In this document: positions 1 through 11,548 of the stretch, one piece after another
Layout: each line of letters starts with the position of its first letter
Position numbering within the stretch: position 1 is the first letter of the stretch
From: Spirogloea muscicola
Lineage: Eukaryota; Streptophyta; Zygnematophyceae; Spirogloeales; Spirogloeaceae
DNA length: 22,024 bases
Direction: 5' to 3'
NCBI GenBank assembly: GCA_009602725.1
Contig: WELB01000081.1
Span: 230,922-252,945, forward strand
The notes under the pieces: model-generated
What the model was told of the DNA's origin: nothing
Database searches by the model: none
The model's input: only the letters and a program-made list of their open reading frames with translations
Made by a program: the position numbers and the translations under genes

Positions 1-42
<42 letters not shown>
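1..42 (+). repeat. (GGC)14 trinucleotide repeat
   Basis: Fourteen GGC units open the window and are in frame as glycine with the RMC1 exon. It probably marks where the assembly stopped. Confidence 0.95.
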
Positions 43-183
43 TGCGCGGAGGGGGAGGAGGGCGCCCAGCAATTCTCGCACGTCTACATCCTGCAGCCGC
101 CGCTGCGCTTCGACATCCCCGGCGCCGCCGGTGTCATGTACGACGAGGGCAACCGCCTGCTCCTTGTGTCCCTGCAGAGCAAG
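1..183 (+). other. RMC1: RMC1 first visible exon with a poly-glycine run
   Basis: Read in frame 1 this is 14 glycine codons (GGC), a short acidic linker, then conserved family sequence around HVYILQPPLRFDIPG. The exon ends in AAG before a gtaaat donor. An ATG at 136 lies inside the conserved block, so it is unlikely to be the start. The true start is upstream of the window, beyond the GGC repeat. Confidence 0.8.
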
Positions 184-3100
184 GTAAATGACATTTTCAA
201 TTCAAATCATGGGTTCAAATCTCATTTTCTCCACGCGGGGCCGTATTTTTTGGGTAGAGGCCGCATGAAGTATGCTCTAATAGGCTTCGTGGCACAGTGG
301 CCACAATTGAAAACCAAGCCTTACCTGTAACTATGACTTAAGGTACAATTAGGGCTTTTGTTTTTTAAAGGTTTTGGCTTGTATTTAACCACGTTGGCAC
401 GTGTGCGCCCAGATTTACTCGTGGCCCGTGAACCAGGACCCGGCGCTCTCGCCGCTGCCCGCCGTCTGCCCCATCGCCGAAGGGCCGGTGCTCGCCGTCC
501 GCTTCTCGCTGGACCGGTCGATTCTGGCCGTGCAGCGCAGCGCGGTCGAGGTGGAGTTTGTCAACCGTGCCAGCTGCACGACATTTCGGCAGCGGTGCCG
601 GCATGGCGCCCGGATACTGGGCTTCTTCTGGTCCGACTCACCCATCTGCGACCTTGTCTTCGTAACGTCCAAGTAAGGACCTCTCACTTGAAATCAACAG
701 GATATTGGGATCTGGAACTCTGCAGACTCCACGAATCAAGTGGAAGCTCTAGCTCTAGTTGCAGCTTAAGGCAGATTCCAGGGTTTAAGGTCAGCCACTT
801 AAGTCAGGCACAAGGGTTTAGATTCTGCAAGGGTATAGTGTAAATTAGGGTTCAGAAAATCTGGGCTGAGGTTCGTGGCTCAGCTCTGCAGACAGCCATT
901 TTGGCCTGAGACATAAGTCCAAGATGCTATGGAATAGCAGCTGCTTCGTTTCTCCTTTTGTTGTGTATATCTCCGCTTGCCTAGACAAGTTCGAGTCTGT
1001 CTCCTGTCAATCTTCCCACTAGAGGAGATTTCATGTGCCAACATCATACTGCGTCTTTCAGTCACCTTGATTTAAATGACGGCTGGCAGCGGCCTGGAGC
1101 TATATGCGCTACTCCTGAGCAAGGCTGGGCTCCGGCTGGTGGATCACAAGAAGGGGGACGTGGCCTGGTTCGTGTACACGCACGAAAGCAGGCTTGTGCT
1201 CCTTGCGACGGGGCCCCTCTGCCGCACGCTCTCCGCATATCAGGTCCGCTTGTGTCTTCTTGACATGCCAAATATGGGCTTCTTGTGTTCTTACATCTGG
1301 TGGTCAATCTACGTCCTTTTCCTCGTCAATAGTCAACCATGTCAAGGTCGCGTACTGGACCCAGTTGATCAGCAACATGCTCTTGATGAGGCTTGTAAAG
1401 CAGGTCGCTTTGTCTATTGAAAGAAGCTTATGACTGCTCCAGCTCGGAGATGATAATCGCAGTTCGCCGCGGGCGGCCACACTAAGGTCCCTAAGTTTGA
1501 GGCGAAGGTCACCAAGTCCCACACGGCAATAGCGGCAACGCTAGGCGGCGCCAGCCCGCGCTTGGCCCTTGCCTCTGAGGATGTCCGCATTACCACCATG
1601 TCGGTGCTCCTCTGCTCCTCTCTTAACCAGCCTGCTTGCGTCCAACACAGCATCGTGCTAAGAAGCTAAGTCTTAAGACCTTCATGATTGATTACCAGCC
1701 TTGTCAGCTTCTGGGAGTGGGGGCTCCTGTCTCAGTATATATTCTGTGTTTCTTAGCATTTCCATATCTCCAACACTTGAAATTGTTGCTGCAGGTACGG
1801 AAGGCTCTATTGCTTGCAGGTGGATCGCCAGGCGCTGCAGCTCCACATCTTTCGCTTCTACCGCGATGCAGTTGTCCACCAGGTATCTTGCCTCGAAGCC
1901 CTGCACTGCAATGACCCGCCGTGCACATAATAGCTGGTGGTAATGTGGTAGTACGACCCACAGTGCAAGACTTGGTGAGGCTGTCAGCTCTTATCCAAGT
2001 TTGGGAGGATTGTGCAGCGTAGGTCTGACTAATTGTTCAGGTTCTGGCATTCTTAAGGGCCGAATGCATATCCACATTGATGCTTCCATCTGCAAATAGA
2101 AGAGTTGTGGGACTTAGGCATGGGTGCGATATGTGAAGCGTCAATGTGTAGCTAGTTCAGGTCAACCGCATCCTGGACTTGCAAAGCAGTGAGGGTTTGA
2201 GCCTGACAGTCAATGATGTGCCTAATTCTTGGAGAAGCTCACCAGGTCACTCAAGACCTCAGTGAGATGCAGACCCAAGTGTGGAATGTATTGGTACAGA
2301 TTTCGAGCTGCTGTGCTGACACAAGGCCTTACTGTCATGTGCAGGGCACGGTGGTGCTGTACTCGCCGCACGTTGCTGTCAGCGTGGTTGACAACGTGCT
2401 CCTCTTGCACCAGACGGACTCAGGCGTCGTCCTGCTCTACGACCTCTTTGCTGTTGCCGACGTGCAACCGCTGACATCGCCTCTGCCTCTCACGCTGCGA
2501 CCTACTGCTACTTTCCAGCAGCCCGCCCCTCCGCGTCCGGCCGTCCTCGGCAGCGGGGCTGGCGACGGCCTTGGTCCTGCTGCAGCCGCAGATACCCGCT
2601 CGGGCAGGGCGCACGAGAATGGTGCAGAGCGCGGGCCGGCAGTCGGTGAACACGGCGATGCAAACAGCCGATGCGACAGCGACTCAGCCCCCTTTGGCAA
2701 CGGTGGCGGCTCTGTGAGCTATGACGCTGACAGCTCCGCGCTGTCTGACGAGGAGTGCTCTAGCGACTGCGGCACAGCCCATAGACGCCGCTGGGCTGCA
2801 CGCGAGGAGCAGCACAGCGGGGACGGAGATAGCGCCAACAGCACCAACGGCACCGCCAGGAGTGGCCAGCTATACTCTGGTGGCTGGGTGTTCCTGAACC
2901 CGGATCTTATCCTGGACCATCGGAAAGGCCTCCTGTGGCGGCTGCACCTTGACCTCAGAGTGCGAGCTCTCAGCTTGGCACCTTCATGCAGCTAGCAGCT
3001 TGCAATCTGTCTTAGTCATGTTTCAGGATGCAAGACTGTAGCATCAGCGCTCAGGTCTTGAGGTGACACAGCAGATCAGTTGATGTAGTGTGTAGAAAAG

Positions 3101-6100
3101 TCTGCTAAGTGATCCTGGACTCTTCGGGTATATGTTCCTGCTCTAGTTCCTTAAAGGTTTAGGCTTTGTTCTCAGGTACCCAAGACACTAAACCCTTGTG
3201 TCTAGAAGGCTCAAGTCAAGCCTCACTTTGTGCTCCTGTTACTTGATTTTGATGATGGTGTGGATGGGTGGGATCACCCCCCATTGCAGCTGGATGTGCA
3301 GCACAGTTCTACGTTGGAGTCTTGCACTCTTAGCTATGGGCCATCAGTTAACGGGGCCGCTCTTGCTCGTGTCTGTCTATTGCAGGCGATTGCAGCGAGC
3401 TGCTCCAATCAGAGCACGCTGCTGGGCTTCCTCCAGCGGCGCAGGGCAGACGTCGTGGCGGTCAGCTTCATGGCCTCAACTATTGATGTGCTTAAGTCTA
3501 CGCACCATTGAGCTTGCTGTGCAAAGGAGCTGTAGAAGCTGATGATAAGCGTGGACCTACCTTTGATACGCCTATGACTGTATCAGGCCAAGGAGCTGTC
3601 AATCGTTGTGCTGAGGTCAATGGTGGCGGAGCGCACGCCGCTGCCGGCAGTCTCTGCGGCAATGACGGTCTTGGCCTCCGCATTTCAAACCACTTCCAAG
3701 GCCGTCTCCGCGCAACTCTCGTTGGTAGAGCCGGCCCGTGGCACAGGTGACTTCACTAATCCTAACACCCTAGCCCTAAATCATAAAATCAGGTCCATAC
3801 TAATGTTCGTCACTAAGACAGACATGCCAGCATGTCATTGTGTAAGTCAAATGCTTGACTATCAGAACTAAGTGCTCTTTGATCCTGTCTGTAAGACACC
3901 CCCCTCTCCTTGGACACCCACAGTCGCACCGCACTGTGTCCATGCACCTCCTACATCCTTGACCTCTACACATGCAAACTCCTACAGGTGCTAGGGATGA
4001 CCTTGCTGCTAAACTGTGGCTTGAGGGTCCTGGCCCTTTCCAGCCGATTCAGCAGAATCAGGGAGCTCGATGGAGACCCTGCCGGCACCGAGTACCACAA
4101 CAAGTGAGCGAGTGCTGGACATTGGTGATGCCAGCACCAGCGGCAGGAAGTCCGGGACGGCAGAGAAAGCGAGGGATGCTGCCAGGTCGGAAGCCGAGAA
4201 TGGGTCCTCAGGCAGGAGCTCCGCCAGTGCTGTGGCAGCCGCACCACAAGTCTGTGCAGCGCATGAGGAGGATGTCCATTACGAGAACTGGTGCCCGAGT
4301 GACGATGAGAGCTCGGAGGCCGATGCCCGGGTGACGTTCTCGGACGTCGCCTCTGAGGCCGGCTCGACTAGCAGAGGCGGCGGTGGGGGCCACAACATCA
4401 CGGCTCCGGCTGGCAGTTCGGCCAAGGGGCGAACCGGCGGTGGCAGCGGCGGCAAAGAGGGCGTCTGGATGGTGATCTCGCCGGCGGTGAGCCCTCTTGA
4501 GGTGGTGCAGGAGGTTGTGGGGGCAACAGAGGATGCAACCTACAAGGCCGCTGTCATTCTCGAGTACGTCCGCAGGTAAGACTCTCAAAGGAGCTCTAAT
4601 CATTCTTTACTTGAGCCTTGATGGTTTCGTGTACATCCTCTATCCTTGATAGTTGCCAGCATTTTTGCTGGAACCCAGATGCGAAGTTGGGCCTACTCCG
4701 TGCACCTTAAGCATCCGTATGAAGCTATATTTTAACCCTGCCTTACGTTGTCATTCCTACTTTGAGAACCATTTATGTCATGGTCTTTGCACATGCTTTG
4801 TCTTTACTCTAGCTTGCCTACTTGCCTGGCTTAATTTCTGTGGTCTTTCCAGTTGCCTATTGATTTGACTGCCAGCCTGTGCTTGACAGTCAGCTTGTAA
4901 GTACAAGTTGCTTGCATGCTACCTGCGCTACAGGAGCAGTTGCCTGGGTTTGATCTGCATACATGACAGAGAAGCTGCTTGTTGCATTGCTCCTTCTTGC
5001 AGCTGCGCGACAGTTATGCTGCCACTCCCGCCCGTCGCATACTGCCTCCTTGTTGAGCTCCTGCATAGCAATGGTCAGGAGCACAAGCTCCTCATGAGCA
5101 TTGAGCAGCAGGTCAGCACTGTCGTATTTGATTGTTTGAGCCATTCCGGGTGCTGGGTCTAGGTTCTGATTACATACATTCCTTCTGATTGAATCAATGC
5201 CATTAATTCTCTGTATGCATGGCCCAGGTATGACTATGCTCAGACATTGTTTGTTTGTTTGGTCTGAGCCTAGTTGCCATTGCTGATCTTAAAGCAAGCA
5301 GTGCAGCAAGGTACAGTTAGTCAATGGTACAGGTGTTGAAGTTGAACATCTTGCACTTCATTCTTTCGTTGGCTTGTAAAGCCTTCTCACAGAAGCGTTT
5401 GGGGTACATTGTGAGAAAAGAATTAGGATCTTTGATGAGAAGTCAATTGCCAGGCTAAATCTCGGTCTCAAGTTGGTCCTAATCTGAGCGCAGATTGTCG
5501 AGCCATCTGTGGAGGTCGCAAAGGAGCTTCTGCGACTCGGCGCGCCGCTTGCACGCGCAGGTTTTGGCATGCTGCGGCGGCTGGGCGCCCATCGGGAGTA
5601 TGCGGCTGCGCTCCTGGCAACCCACCAGCCGCTTGCCGCTCTCCGTCACATACACCGCCACCAGGTCCGCTTGGCTAGTGCTTCTGCCCTGCACCTTCTC
5701 TGCCATGGTTAGTTGCAGTGCTAAACATGCATTGTAGCATCATGATACTGGGGAAGTGTAGCATGTGATTAGATGTGCTTGTGGGTTTGCTTGTGGCTTG
5801 ACTTTGGTCTTGCTGGTACACCGTCATTGTCAGTCTGAGCTATACTGGACACTCGGGGCACTCTGCACAATTGCATGCATTCCGAGCAAAGCATGTTTTA
5901 GCTTCACTCAATGTACGTGTCTCGAGGCAGGTTGGTGGTAGTGGCATACATAGTGGCCTACCGGTCAGGTGTGAATTGGATGTTCAATTTTCAGCCTCTT
6001 TGTCAAGCTCCTGAGGTTGTGTGCCTGCCTCAGATGCAAGGTGTCCCACAGCACACTCTTCTGGAGGCGATAGCGGCGGCCGGCAATGAGCAGCAGCTAG

Positions 6101-6222
6101 CGGCAGCTGCTCGTGTACTGGCCGAGCACTCTTATGAATCTGCTCAGGCAGCCACAGGGGGAGTAACTGCAGCAAAGCTTGGCGGCGTGCACAGTGCCGG
6201 GCACAGGGCTCAAAATTTGTGA
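1..6222 (+). CDS. RMC1: RMC1/Mic1-domain protein (Mon1-Ccz1 complex subunit), 12 exons, 5' partial
   Basis: Homologue of RMC1 (C18orf8, Mic1, Bulli), a subunit of the Mon1-Ccz1 Rab7 guanine-nucleotide exchange factor on late endosomes; that role is known from animals and inferred here. Proposed exons: 1-183, 413-672, 1090-1243, 1463-1599, 1795-1882, 2345-2959, 3386-3487, 3587-3746, 4044-4575, 5003-5111, 5494-5664, 6034-6222. Phases agree throughout and give 899 residues from the window start. The N-terminal half is the propeller-like region, with plant-like motifs such as PLRFDIPG, EGPVLAVRFSLD, RILGFFW, YTHESRLVLLATG, YGRLYCLQVDRQAL and VSVVDNVLLLHQ. The C-terminal half holds the Mic1 domain from about residue 710 (ISPAVSPLEV) onward. 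The start codon lies left of the window. The protein is longer than human RMC1 (about 657 residues) because of two low-complexity inserts. The donor at 3487 (GAT|gtgctt) and the end of the last exon are the least certain points. Confidence 0.9.
1883..2344 (+). other. RMC1 intron, 462 nt, nothing else seen
   Basis: This lies between the donor CAG|gtatct and the acceptor tgcag|GGC. I see no RNA gene, repeat or conserved protein in it on either strand. Confidence 0.75.
2505..2865 (+). other. RMC1: RMC1 low-complexity insert 1 (inside exon 2345-2959)
   Basis: Roughly 120 residues rich in Ala, Gly, Ser, Asp, Asn and Pro, with no stop codon, separate the conserved propeller segment (VVLLYDLF) from the next conserved segment (GGWVFLNPDLIL). 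The flanks align with animal and plant RMC1 as I remember them, and the insert does not. It is probably a disordered loop. It could instead contain an unrecognised intron, but it is open throughout and in phase. Confidence 0.65.
2960..3385 (+). other. RMC1 intron, 426 nt, nothing else seen
   Basis: Donor AGA|gtgcga and acceptor ttgcag|GCG join two exons in phase 0. The joined protein reads LHLDLR then AIAASCSNQSTLLGFLQRR, matching the family order. No further feature is visible. Confidence 0.7.
4044..4470 (+). other. RMC1: RMC1 low-complexity insert 2 (inside exon 4044-4575)
   Basis: Roughly 140 residues rich in Ser, Gly, Ala and acidic residues, including a short poly-Gly tract, precede the Mic1 core that starts at ISPAVSPLEV. 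The exon begins after the acceptor ctttccag at 4043, which restores the frame left by the 3746 donor. Plant relatives also have a variable linker here, but the conservation is by position only. Confidence 0.6.
4576..5002 (+). other. RMC1 intron, 427 nt, nothing else seen
   Basis: Donor AG|gtaaga and acceptor cttgcag|C complete an AGC serine codon after LEYVRR. The short open frames inside look random. Confidence 0.75.
5112..5493 (+). other. RMC1 intron, 382 nt, nothing else seen
   Basis: Donor CAG|gtcagc and acceptor gcgcag|ATT are in phase 0. The interior is AT-richer than the exons and has a short TTTG run near 5248. Nothing else can be supported. Confidence 0.7.
5665..6033 (+). other. RMC1 intron, 369 nt, nothing else seen
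   Basis: Donor CAG|gtccgc and acceptor cctcag|ATG are in phase 0. The next exon continues the Mic1 domain with QHTLLEAIAAAGN. Confidence 0.7.
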
Positions 6223-7118
6223 ACACACGAATTATGTGCGCATAATGGTCAGGTCATGGTCACATGCAGATTGTTGAGTACAGCTTGAGTGGCTGCCAGC
6301 AATACTTTTAACTGGGGACATTGTGTAAGCTGCTGTTGCAGGTTGTTGAGGTCGAGATAAGTAATGTGGAATGCATTGTGTCATTGAAACAAGGAATTGT
6401 CCCATCTTGCCATGCTACATACAAAGATATGGGTACACATGCACATGCAGAAGCAGACTGTCGGTGGCAGATGGAACCCCATACAAGTACTGATACGATT
6501 CTTACTGCTGCTGAGCAGTTGGAACTGCGCATCTGAAGATGCATCAGTGCTGTGCTAAACGGTAATGACAATTGCTGCAGAAGAGACTGCGGAGGCCAGG
6601 GGTGCAGTTTTTCTTGCAATGTTTGCCAGGTGTTTCTCATGCTGCAGCAGTCAGCAAGCTATGGCTTTTCACCACTGGCTGGCGCCTTCACCAATAGCAG
6701 TAAGCTAAAAATTGCACATCCTTTCTAAAGACATGACCACAAAGCACAATGTTCCCACAACAATCACTGGAGTGCCACTTGCATGAAACAAACACAGCCG
6801 CAGTATGAAACGGCTGGTAGCCAACTGGTTGCGTGAGTAAAGGAGGCCATAACTTGAGGCCATGACTGGTCTCTGCAGCACTTGAGCAGGTGGACGCTAC
6901 CAACTTGTCTGCCAACAAGGAAATGTACAGGCAGTCTGCAACTTCTAGTTTAGTGGCAATTTCCAGGAATGTGACATCATTGGCTGGTGGCTATATTTTT
7001 GTACACTACTAGAGGATAAGTCAACAAGGGCAGCTGGAGCGGTGGCCAGCGGCGGCGACGTGGCGGCCGGCGGCGGCGAGCGCGGCGAGTGGCACGGCGC
7101 AGGTGGCGGCAACGTCCN
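6223..7118. other. RMC1 3' UTR and spacer before the repeat array
   Basis: No convincing gene is seen. The sequence is ordinary AT/GC-mixed DNA up to about 7020, with scattered short open frames that show no family resemblance. From about 7030 it becomes a GGC-rich stretch that ends in the single unknown base N at 7118, immediately before the first 179-bp unit. The abrupt change suggests a sequence join. Confidence 0.6.
6324..6328 (+). promoter_or_regulatory. Candidate polyadenylation signal TGTAA for RMC1
   Basis: TGTAA is the typical chlorophyte poly(A) signal. It lies about 100 nt after the proposed stop at 6220-6222. A five-base motif is common by chance, so this is suggestive only. Confidence 0.4.
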
Positions 7119-10100
7119 CTTCGTTTCTTTTCTGTGCTTGTTGTTCTTCGTACTTCCCCTGGCCCCTTCTCGTCCTTTGTTCACTCTTTTCTGGGCTGGC
7201 TTTTTCCAGCCCCTATCCTCAATGGCCGAGCCCTTCTCTCTTTCTCACCAGCTCCCTCCTTTTCACTTAGCAGGGGTTACTGAGTGCTTCGCAGCTGCTT
7301 CGTTTCTTTTCTGTGCTTGTTGTTCTTCGTACTTCCCCTGGCCCCTTCTCGTCCTTTGTTCACTCTTTTCTGGGCTGGCTTTTTCCAGCCCCTATCCTCA
7401 ATGGCCGAGCCCTTCTCTCTTTCTCACCAGCTCCCTCCTTTTCACTTAGCAGGGGTTACTGAGTGCTTCGCAGCTGCTTCGTTTCTTTTCTGTGCTTGTT
7501 GTTCTTCGTACTTCCCCTGGCCCCTTCTCGTCCTTTGTTCACTCTTTTCTGGGCTGGCTTTTTCCAGCCCCTATCCTCAATGGCCGAGCCCTTCTCTCTT
7601 TCTCACCAGCTCCCTCCTTTTCACTTAGCAGGGGTTACTGAGTGCTTCGCAGCTGCTTCGTTTCTTTTCTGTGCTTGTTGTTCTTCGTACTTCCCCTGGC
7701 CCCTTCTCGTCCTTTGTTCACTCTTTTCTGGGCTGGCTTTTTCCAGCCCCTATCCTCAATGGCCGAGCCCTTCTCTCTTTCTCACCAGCTCCCTCCTTTT
7801 CACTTAGCAGGGGTTACTGAGTGCTTCGCAGCTGCTTCGTTTCTTTTCTGTGCTTGTTGTTCTTCGTACTTCCCCTGGCCCCTTCTCGTCCTTTGTTCAC
7901 TCTTTTCTGGGCTGGCTTTTTCCAGCCCCTATCCTCAATGGCCGAGCCCTTCTCTCTTTCTCACCAGCTCCCTCCTTTTCACTTAGCAGGGGTTACTGAG
8001 TGCTTCGCAGCTGCTTCGTTTCTTTTCTGTGCTTGTTGTTCTTCGTACTTCCCCTGGCCCCTTCTCGTCCTTTGTTCACTCTTTTCTGGGCTGGCTTTTT
8101 CCAGCCCCTATCCTCAATGGCCGAGCCCTTCTCTCTTTCTCACCAGCTCCCTCCTTTTCACTTAGCAGGGGTTACTGAGTGCTTCGCAGCTGCTTCGTTT
8201 CTTTTCTGTGCTTGTTGTTCTTCGTACTTCCCCTGGCCCCTTCTCGTCCTTTGTTCACTCTTTTCTGGGCTGGCTTTTTCCAGCCCCTATCCTCAATGGC
8301 CGAGCCCTTCTCTCTTTCTCACCAGCTCCCTCCTTTTCACTTAGCAGGGGTTACTGAGTGCTTCGCAGCTGCTTCGTTTCTTTTCTGTGCTTGTTGTTCT
8401 TCGTACTTCCCCTGGCCCCTTCTCGTCCTTTGTTCACTCTTTTCTGGGCTGGCTTTTTCCAGCCCCTATCCTCAATGGCCGAGCCCTTCTCTCTTTCTCA
8501 CCAGCTCCCTCCTTTTCACTTAGCAGGGGTTACTGAGTGCTTCGCAGCTGCTTCGTTTCTTTTCTGTGCTTGTTGTTCTTCGTACTTCCCCTGGCCCCTT
8601 CTCGTCCTTTGTTCACTCTTTTCTGGGCTGGCTTTTTCCAGCCCCTATCCTCAATGGCCGAGCCCTTCTCTCTTTCTCACCAGCTCCCTCCTTTTCACTT
8701 AGCAGGGGTTACTGAGTGCTTCGCAGCTGCTTCGTTTCTTTTCTGTGCTTGTTGTTCTTCGTACTTCCCCTGGCCCCTTCTCGTCCTTTGTTCACTCTTT
8801 TCTGGGCTGGCTTTTTCCAGCCCCTATCCTCAATGGCCGAGCCCTTCTCTCTTTCTCACCAGCTCCCTCCTTTTCACTTAGCAGGGGTTACTGAGTGCTT
8901 CGCAGCTGCTTCGTTTCTTTTCTGTGCTTGTTGTTCTTCGTACTTCCCCTGGCCCCTTCTCGTCCTTTGTTCACTCTTTTCTGGGCTGGCTTTTTCCAGC
9001 CCCTATCCTCAATGGCCGAGCCCTTCTCTCTTTCTCACCAGCTCCCTCCTTTTCACTTAGCAGGGGTTACTGAGTGCTTCGCAGCTGCTTCGTTTCTTTT
9101 CTGTGCTTGTTGTTCTTCGTACTTCCCCTGGCCCCTTCTCGTCCTTTGTTCACTCTTTTCTGGGCTGGCTTTTTCCAGCCCCTATCCTCAATGGCCGAGC
9201 CCTTCTCTCTTTCTCACCAGCTCCCTCCTTTTCACTTAGCAGGGGTTACTGAGTGCTTCGCAGCTGCTTCGTTTCTTTTCTGTGCTTGTTGTTCTTCGTA
9301 CTTCCCCTGGCCCCTTCTCGTCCTTTGTTCACTCTTTTCTGGGCTGGCTTTTTCCAGCCCCTATCCTCAATGGCCGAGCCCTTCTCTCTTTCTCACCAGC
9401 TCCCTCCTTTTCACTTAGCAGGGGTTACTGAGTGCTTCGCAGCTGCTTCGTTTCTTTTCTGTGCTTGTTGTTCTTCGTACTTCCCCTGGCCCCTTCTCGT
9501 CCTTTGTTCACTCTTTTCTGGGCTGGCTTTTTCCAGCCCCTATCCTCAATGGCCGAGCCCTTCTCTCTTTCTCACCAGCTCCCTCCTTTTCACTTAGCAG
9601 GGGTTACTGAGTGCTTCGCAGCTGCTTCGTTTCTTTTCTGTGCTTGTTGTTCTTCGTACTTCCCCTGGCCCCTTCTCGTCCTTTGTTCACTCTTTTCTGG
9701 GCTGGCTTTTTCCAGCCCCTATCCTCAATGGCCGAGCCCTTCTCTCTTTCTCACCAGCTCCCTCCTTTTCACTTAGCAGGGGTTACTGAGTGCTTCGCAG
9801 CTGCTTCGTTTCTTTTCTGTGCTTGTTGTTCTTCGTACTTCCCCTGGCCCCTTCTCGTCCTTTGTTCACTCTTTTCTGGGCTGGCTTTTTCCAGCCCCTA
9901 TCCTCAATGGCCGAGCCCTTCTCTCTTTCTCACCAGCTCCCTCCTTTTCACTTAGCAGGGGTTACTGAGTGCTTCGCAGCTGCTTCGTTTCTTTTCTGTG
10001 CTTGTTGTTCTTCGTACTTCCCCTGGCCCCTTCTCGTCCTTTGTTCACTCTTTTCTGGGCTGGCTTTTTCCAGCCCCTATCCTCAATGGCCGAGCCCTTC

Positions 10101-11541
10101 TCTCTTTCTCACCAGCTCCCTCCTTTTCACTTAGCAGGGGTTACTGAGTGCTTCGCAGCTGCTTCGTTTCTTTTCTGTGCTTGTTGTTCTTCGTACTTCC
10201 CCTGGCCCCTTCTCGTCCTTTGTTCACTCTTTTCTGGGCTGGCTTTTTCCAGCCCCTATCCTCAATGGCCGAGCCCTTCTCTCTTTCTCACCAGCTCCCT
10301 CCTTTTCACTTAGCAGGGGTTACTGAGTGCTTCGCAGCTGCTTCGTTTCTTTTCTGTGCTTGTTGTTCTTCGTACTTCCCCTGGCCCCTTCTCGTCCTTT
10401 GTTCACTCTTTTCTGGGCTGGCTTTTTCCAGCCCCTATCCTCAATGGCCGAGCCCTTCTCTCTTTCTCACCAGCTCCCTCCTTTTCACTTAGCAGGGGTT
10501 ACTGAGTGCTTCGCAGCTGCTTCGTTTCTTTTCTGTGCTTGTTGTTCTTCGTACTTCCCCTGGCCCCTTCTCGTCCTTTGTTCACTCTTTTCTGGGCTGG
10601 CTTTTTCCAGCCCCTATCCTCAATGGCCGAGCCCTTCTCTCTTTCTCACCAGCTCCCTCCTTTTCACTTAGCAGGGGTTACTGAGTGCTTCGCAGCTGCT
10701 TCGTTTCTTTTCTGTGCTTGTTGTTCTTCGTACTTCCCCTGGCCCCTTCTCGTCCTTTGTTCACTCTTTTCTGGGCTGGCTTTTTCCAGCCCCTATCCTC
10801 AATGGCCGAGCCCTTCTCTCTTTCTCACCAGCTCCCTCCTTTTCACTTAGCAGGGGTTACTGAGTGCTTCGCAGCTGCTTCGTTTCTTTTCTGTGCTTGT
10901 TGTTCTTCGTACTTCCCCTGGCCCCTTCTCGTCCTTTGTTCACTCTTTTCTGGGCTGGCTTTTTCCAGCCCCTATCCTCAATGGCCGAGCCCTTCTCTCT
11001 TTCTCACCAGCTCCCTCCTTTTCACTTAGCAGGGGTTACTGAGTGCTTCGCAGCTGCTTCGTTTCTTTTCTGTGCTTGTTGTTCTTCGTACTTCCCCTGG
11101 CCCCTTCTCGTCCTTTGTTCACTCTTTTCTGGGCTGGCTTTTTCCAGCCCCTATCCTCAATGGCCGAGCCCTTCTCTCTTTCTCACCAGCTCCCTCCTTT
11201 TCACTTAGCAGGGGTTACTGAGTGCTTCGCAGCTGCTTCGTTTCTTTTCTGTGCTTGTTGTTCTTCGTACTTCCCCTGGCCCCTTCTCGTCCTTTGTTCA
11301 CTCTTTTCTGGGCTGGCTTTTTCCAGCCCCTATCCTCAATGGCCGAGCCCTTCTCTCTTTCTCACCAGCTCCCTCCTTTTCACTTAGCAGGGGTTACTGA
11401 GTGCTTCGCAGCTGCTTCGTTTCTTTTCTGTGCTTGTTGTTCTTCGTACTTCCCCTGGCCCCTTCTCGTCCTTTGTTCATTCTTTTCTGGGCTGGCTTTT
11501 TCCAGCCCCTATCCTCAATGGCCGAGCCCTTCCCCTTTTCA
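7119..11541 (+). repeat. Tandem array of a 179-bp unit, 24 full copies plus a partial 25th
   Basis: The block is exactly periodic at 179 bp. Complete units run 7119-11414, and a partial 25th runs 11415-11541. All full copies look identical by eye. The last partial copy has C to T at 11480 and a short internal deletion near 11530. The plus strand is strongly pyrimidine-rich. Each unit carries a 7-bp hairpin, GGGCTGG and CCAGCCC around a CTTTTT loop (7193-7212 in the first unit). The period is not a multiple of three, so the 114-codon GTG-started frames recurring in every unit are by-products, not genes. Diverged copies in both orientations follow to the right. Confidence 0.98.
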
Positions 11542-11548
11542 CGGGGGG

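Noticed and set aside
365-687. Minus-strand open frames opposite RMC1 exon 2
   Set aside because: They are the antisense of a well-conserved exon and have no family resemblance.
3761-3782. Telomere-like CCCTAA-related sequence
   Set aside because: There are only a few degenerate copies (CCTAACACCCTAGCCCTAAA) inside an RMC1 intron, with no tandem array.
7119-11541. CRISPR array
   Set aside because: The whole 179-bp period is repeated with no variable spacers, in an intron-rich eukaryotic sequence.
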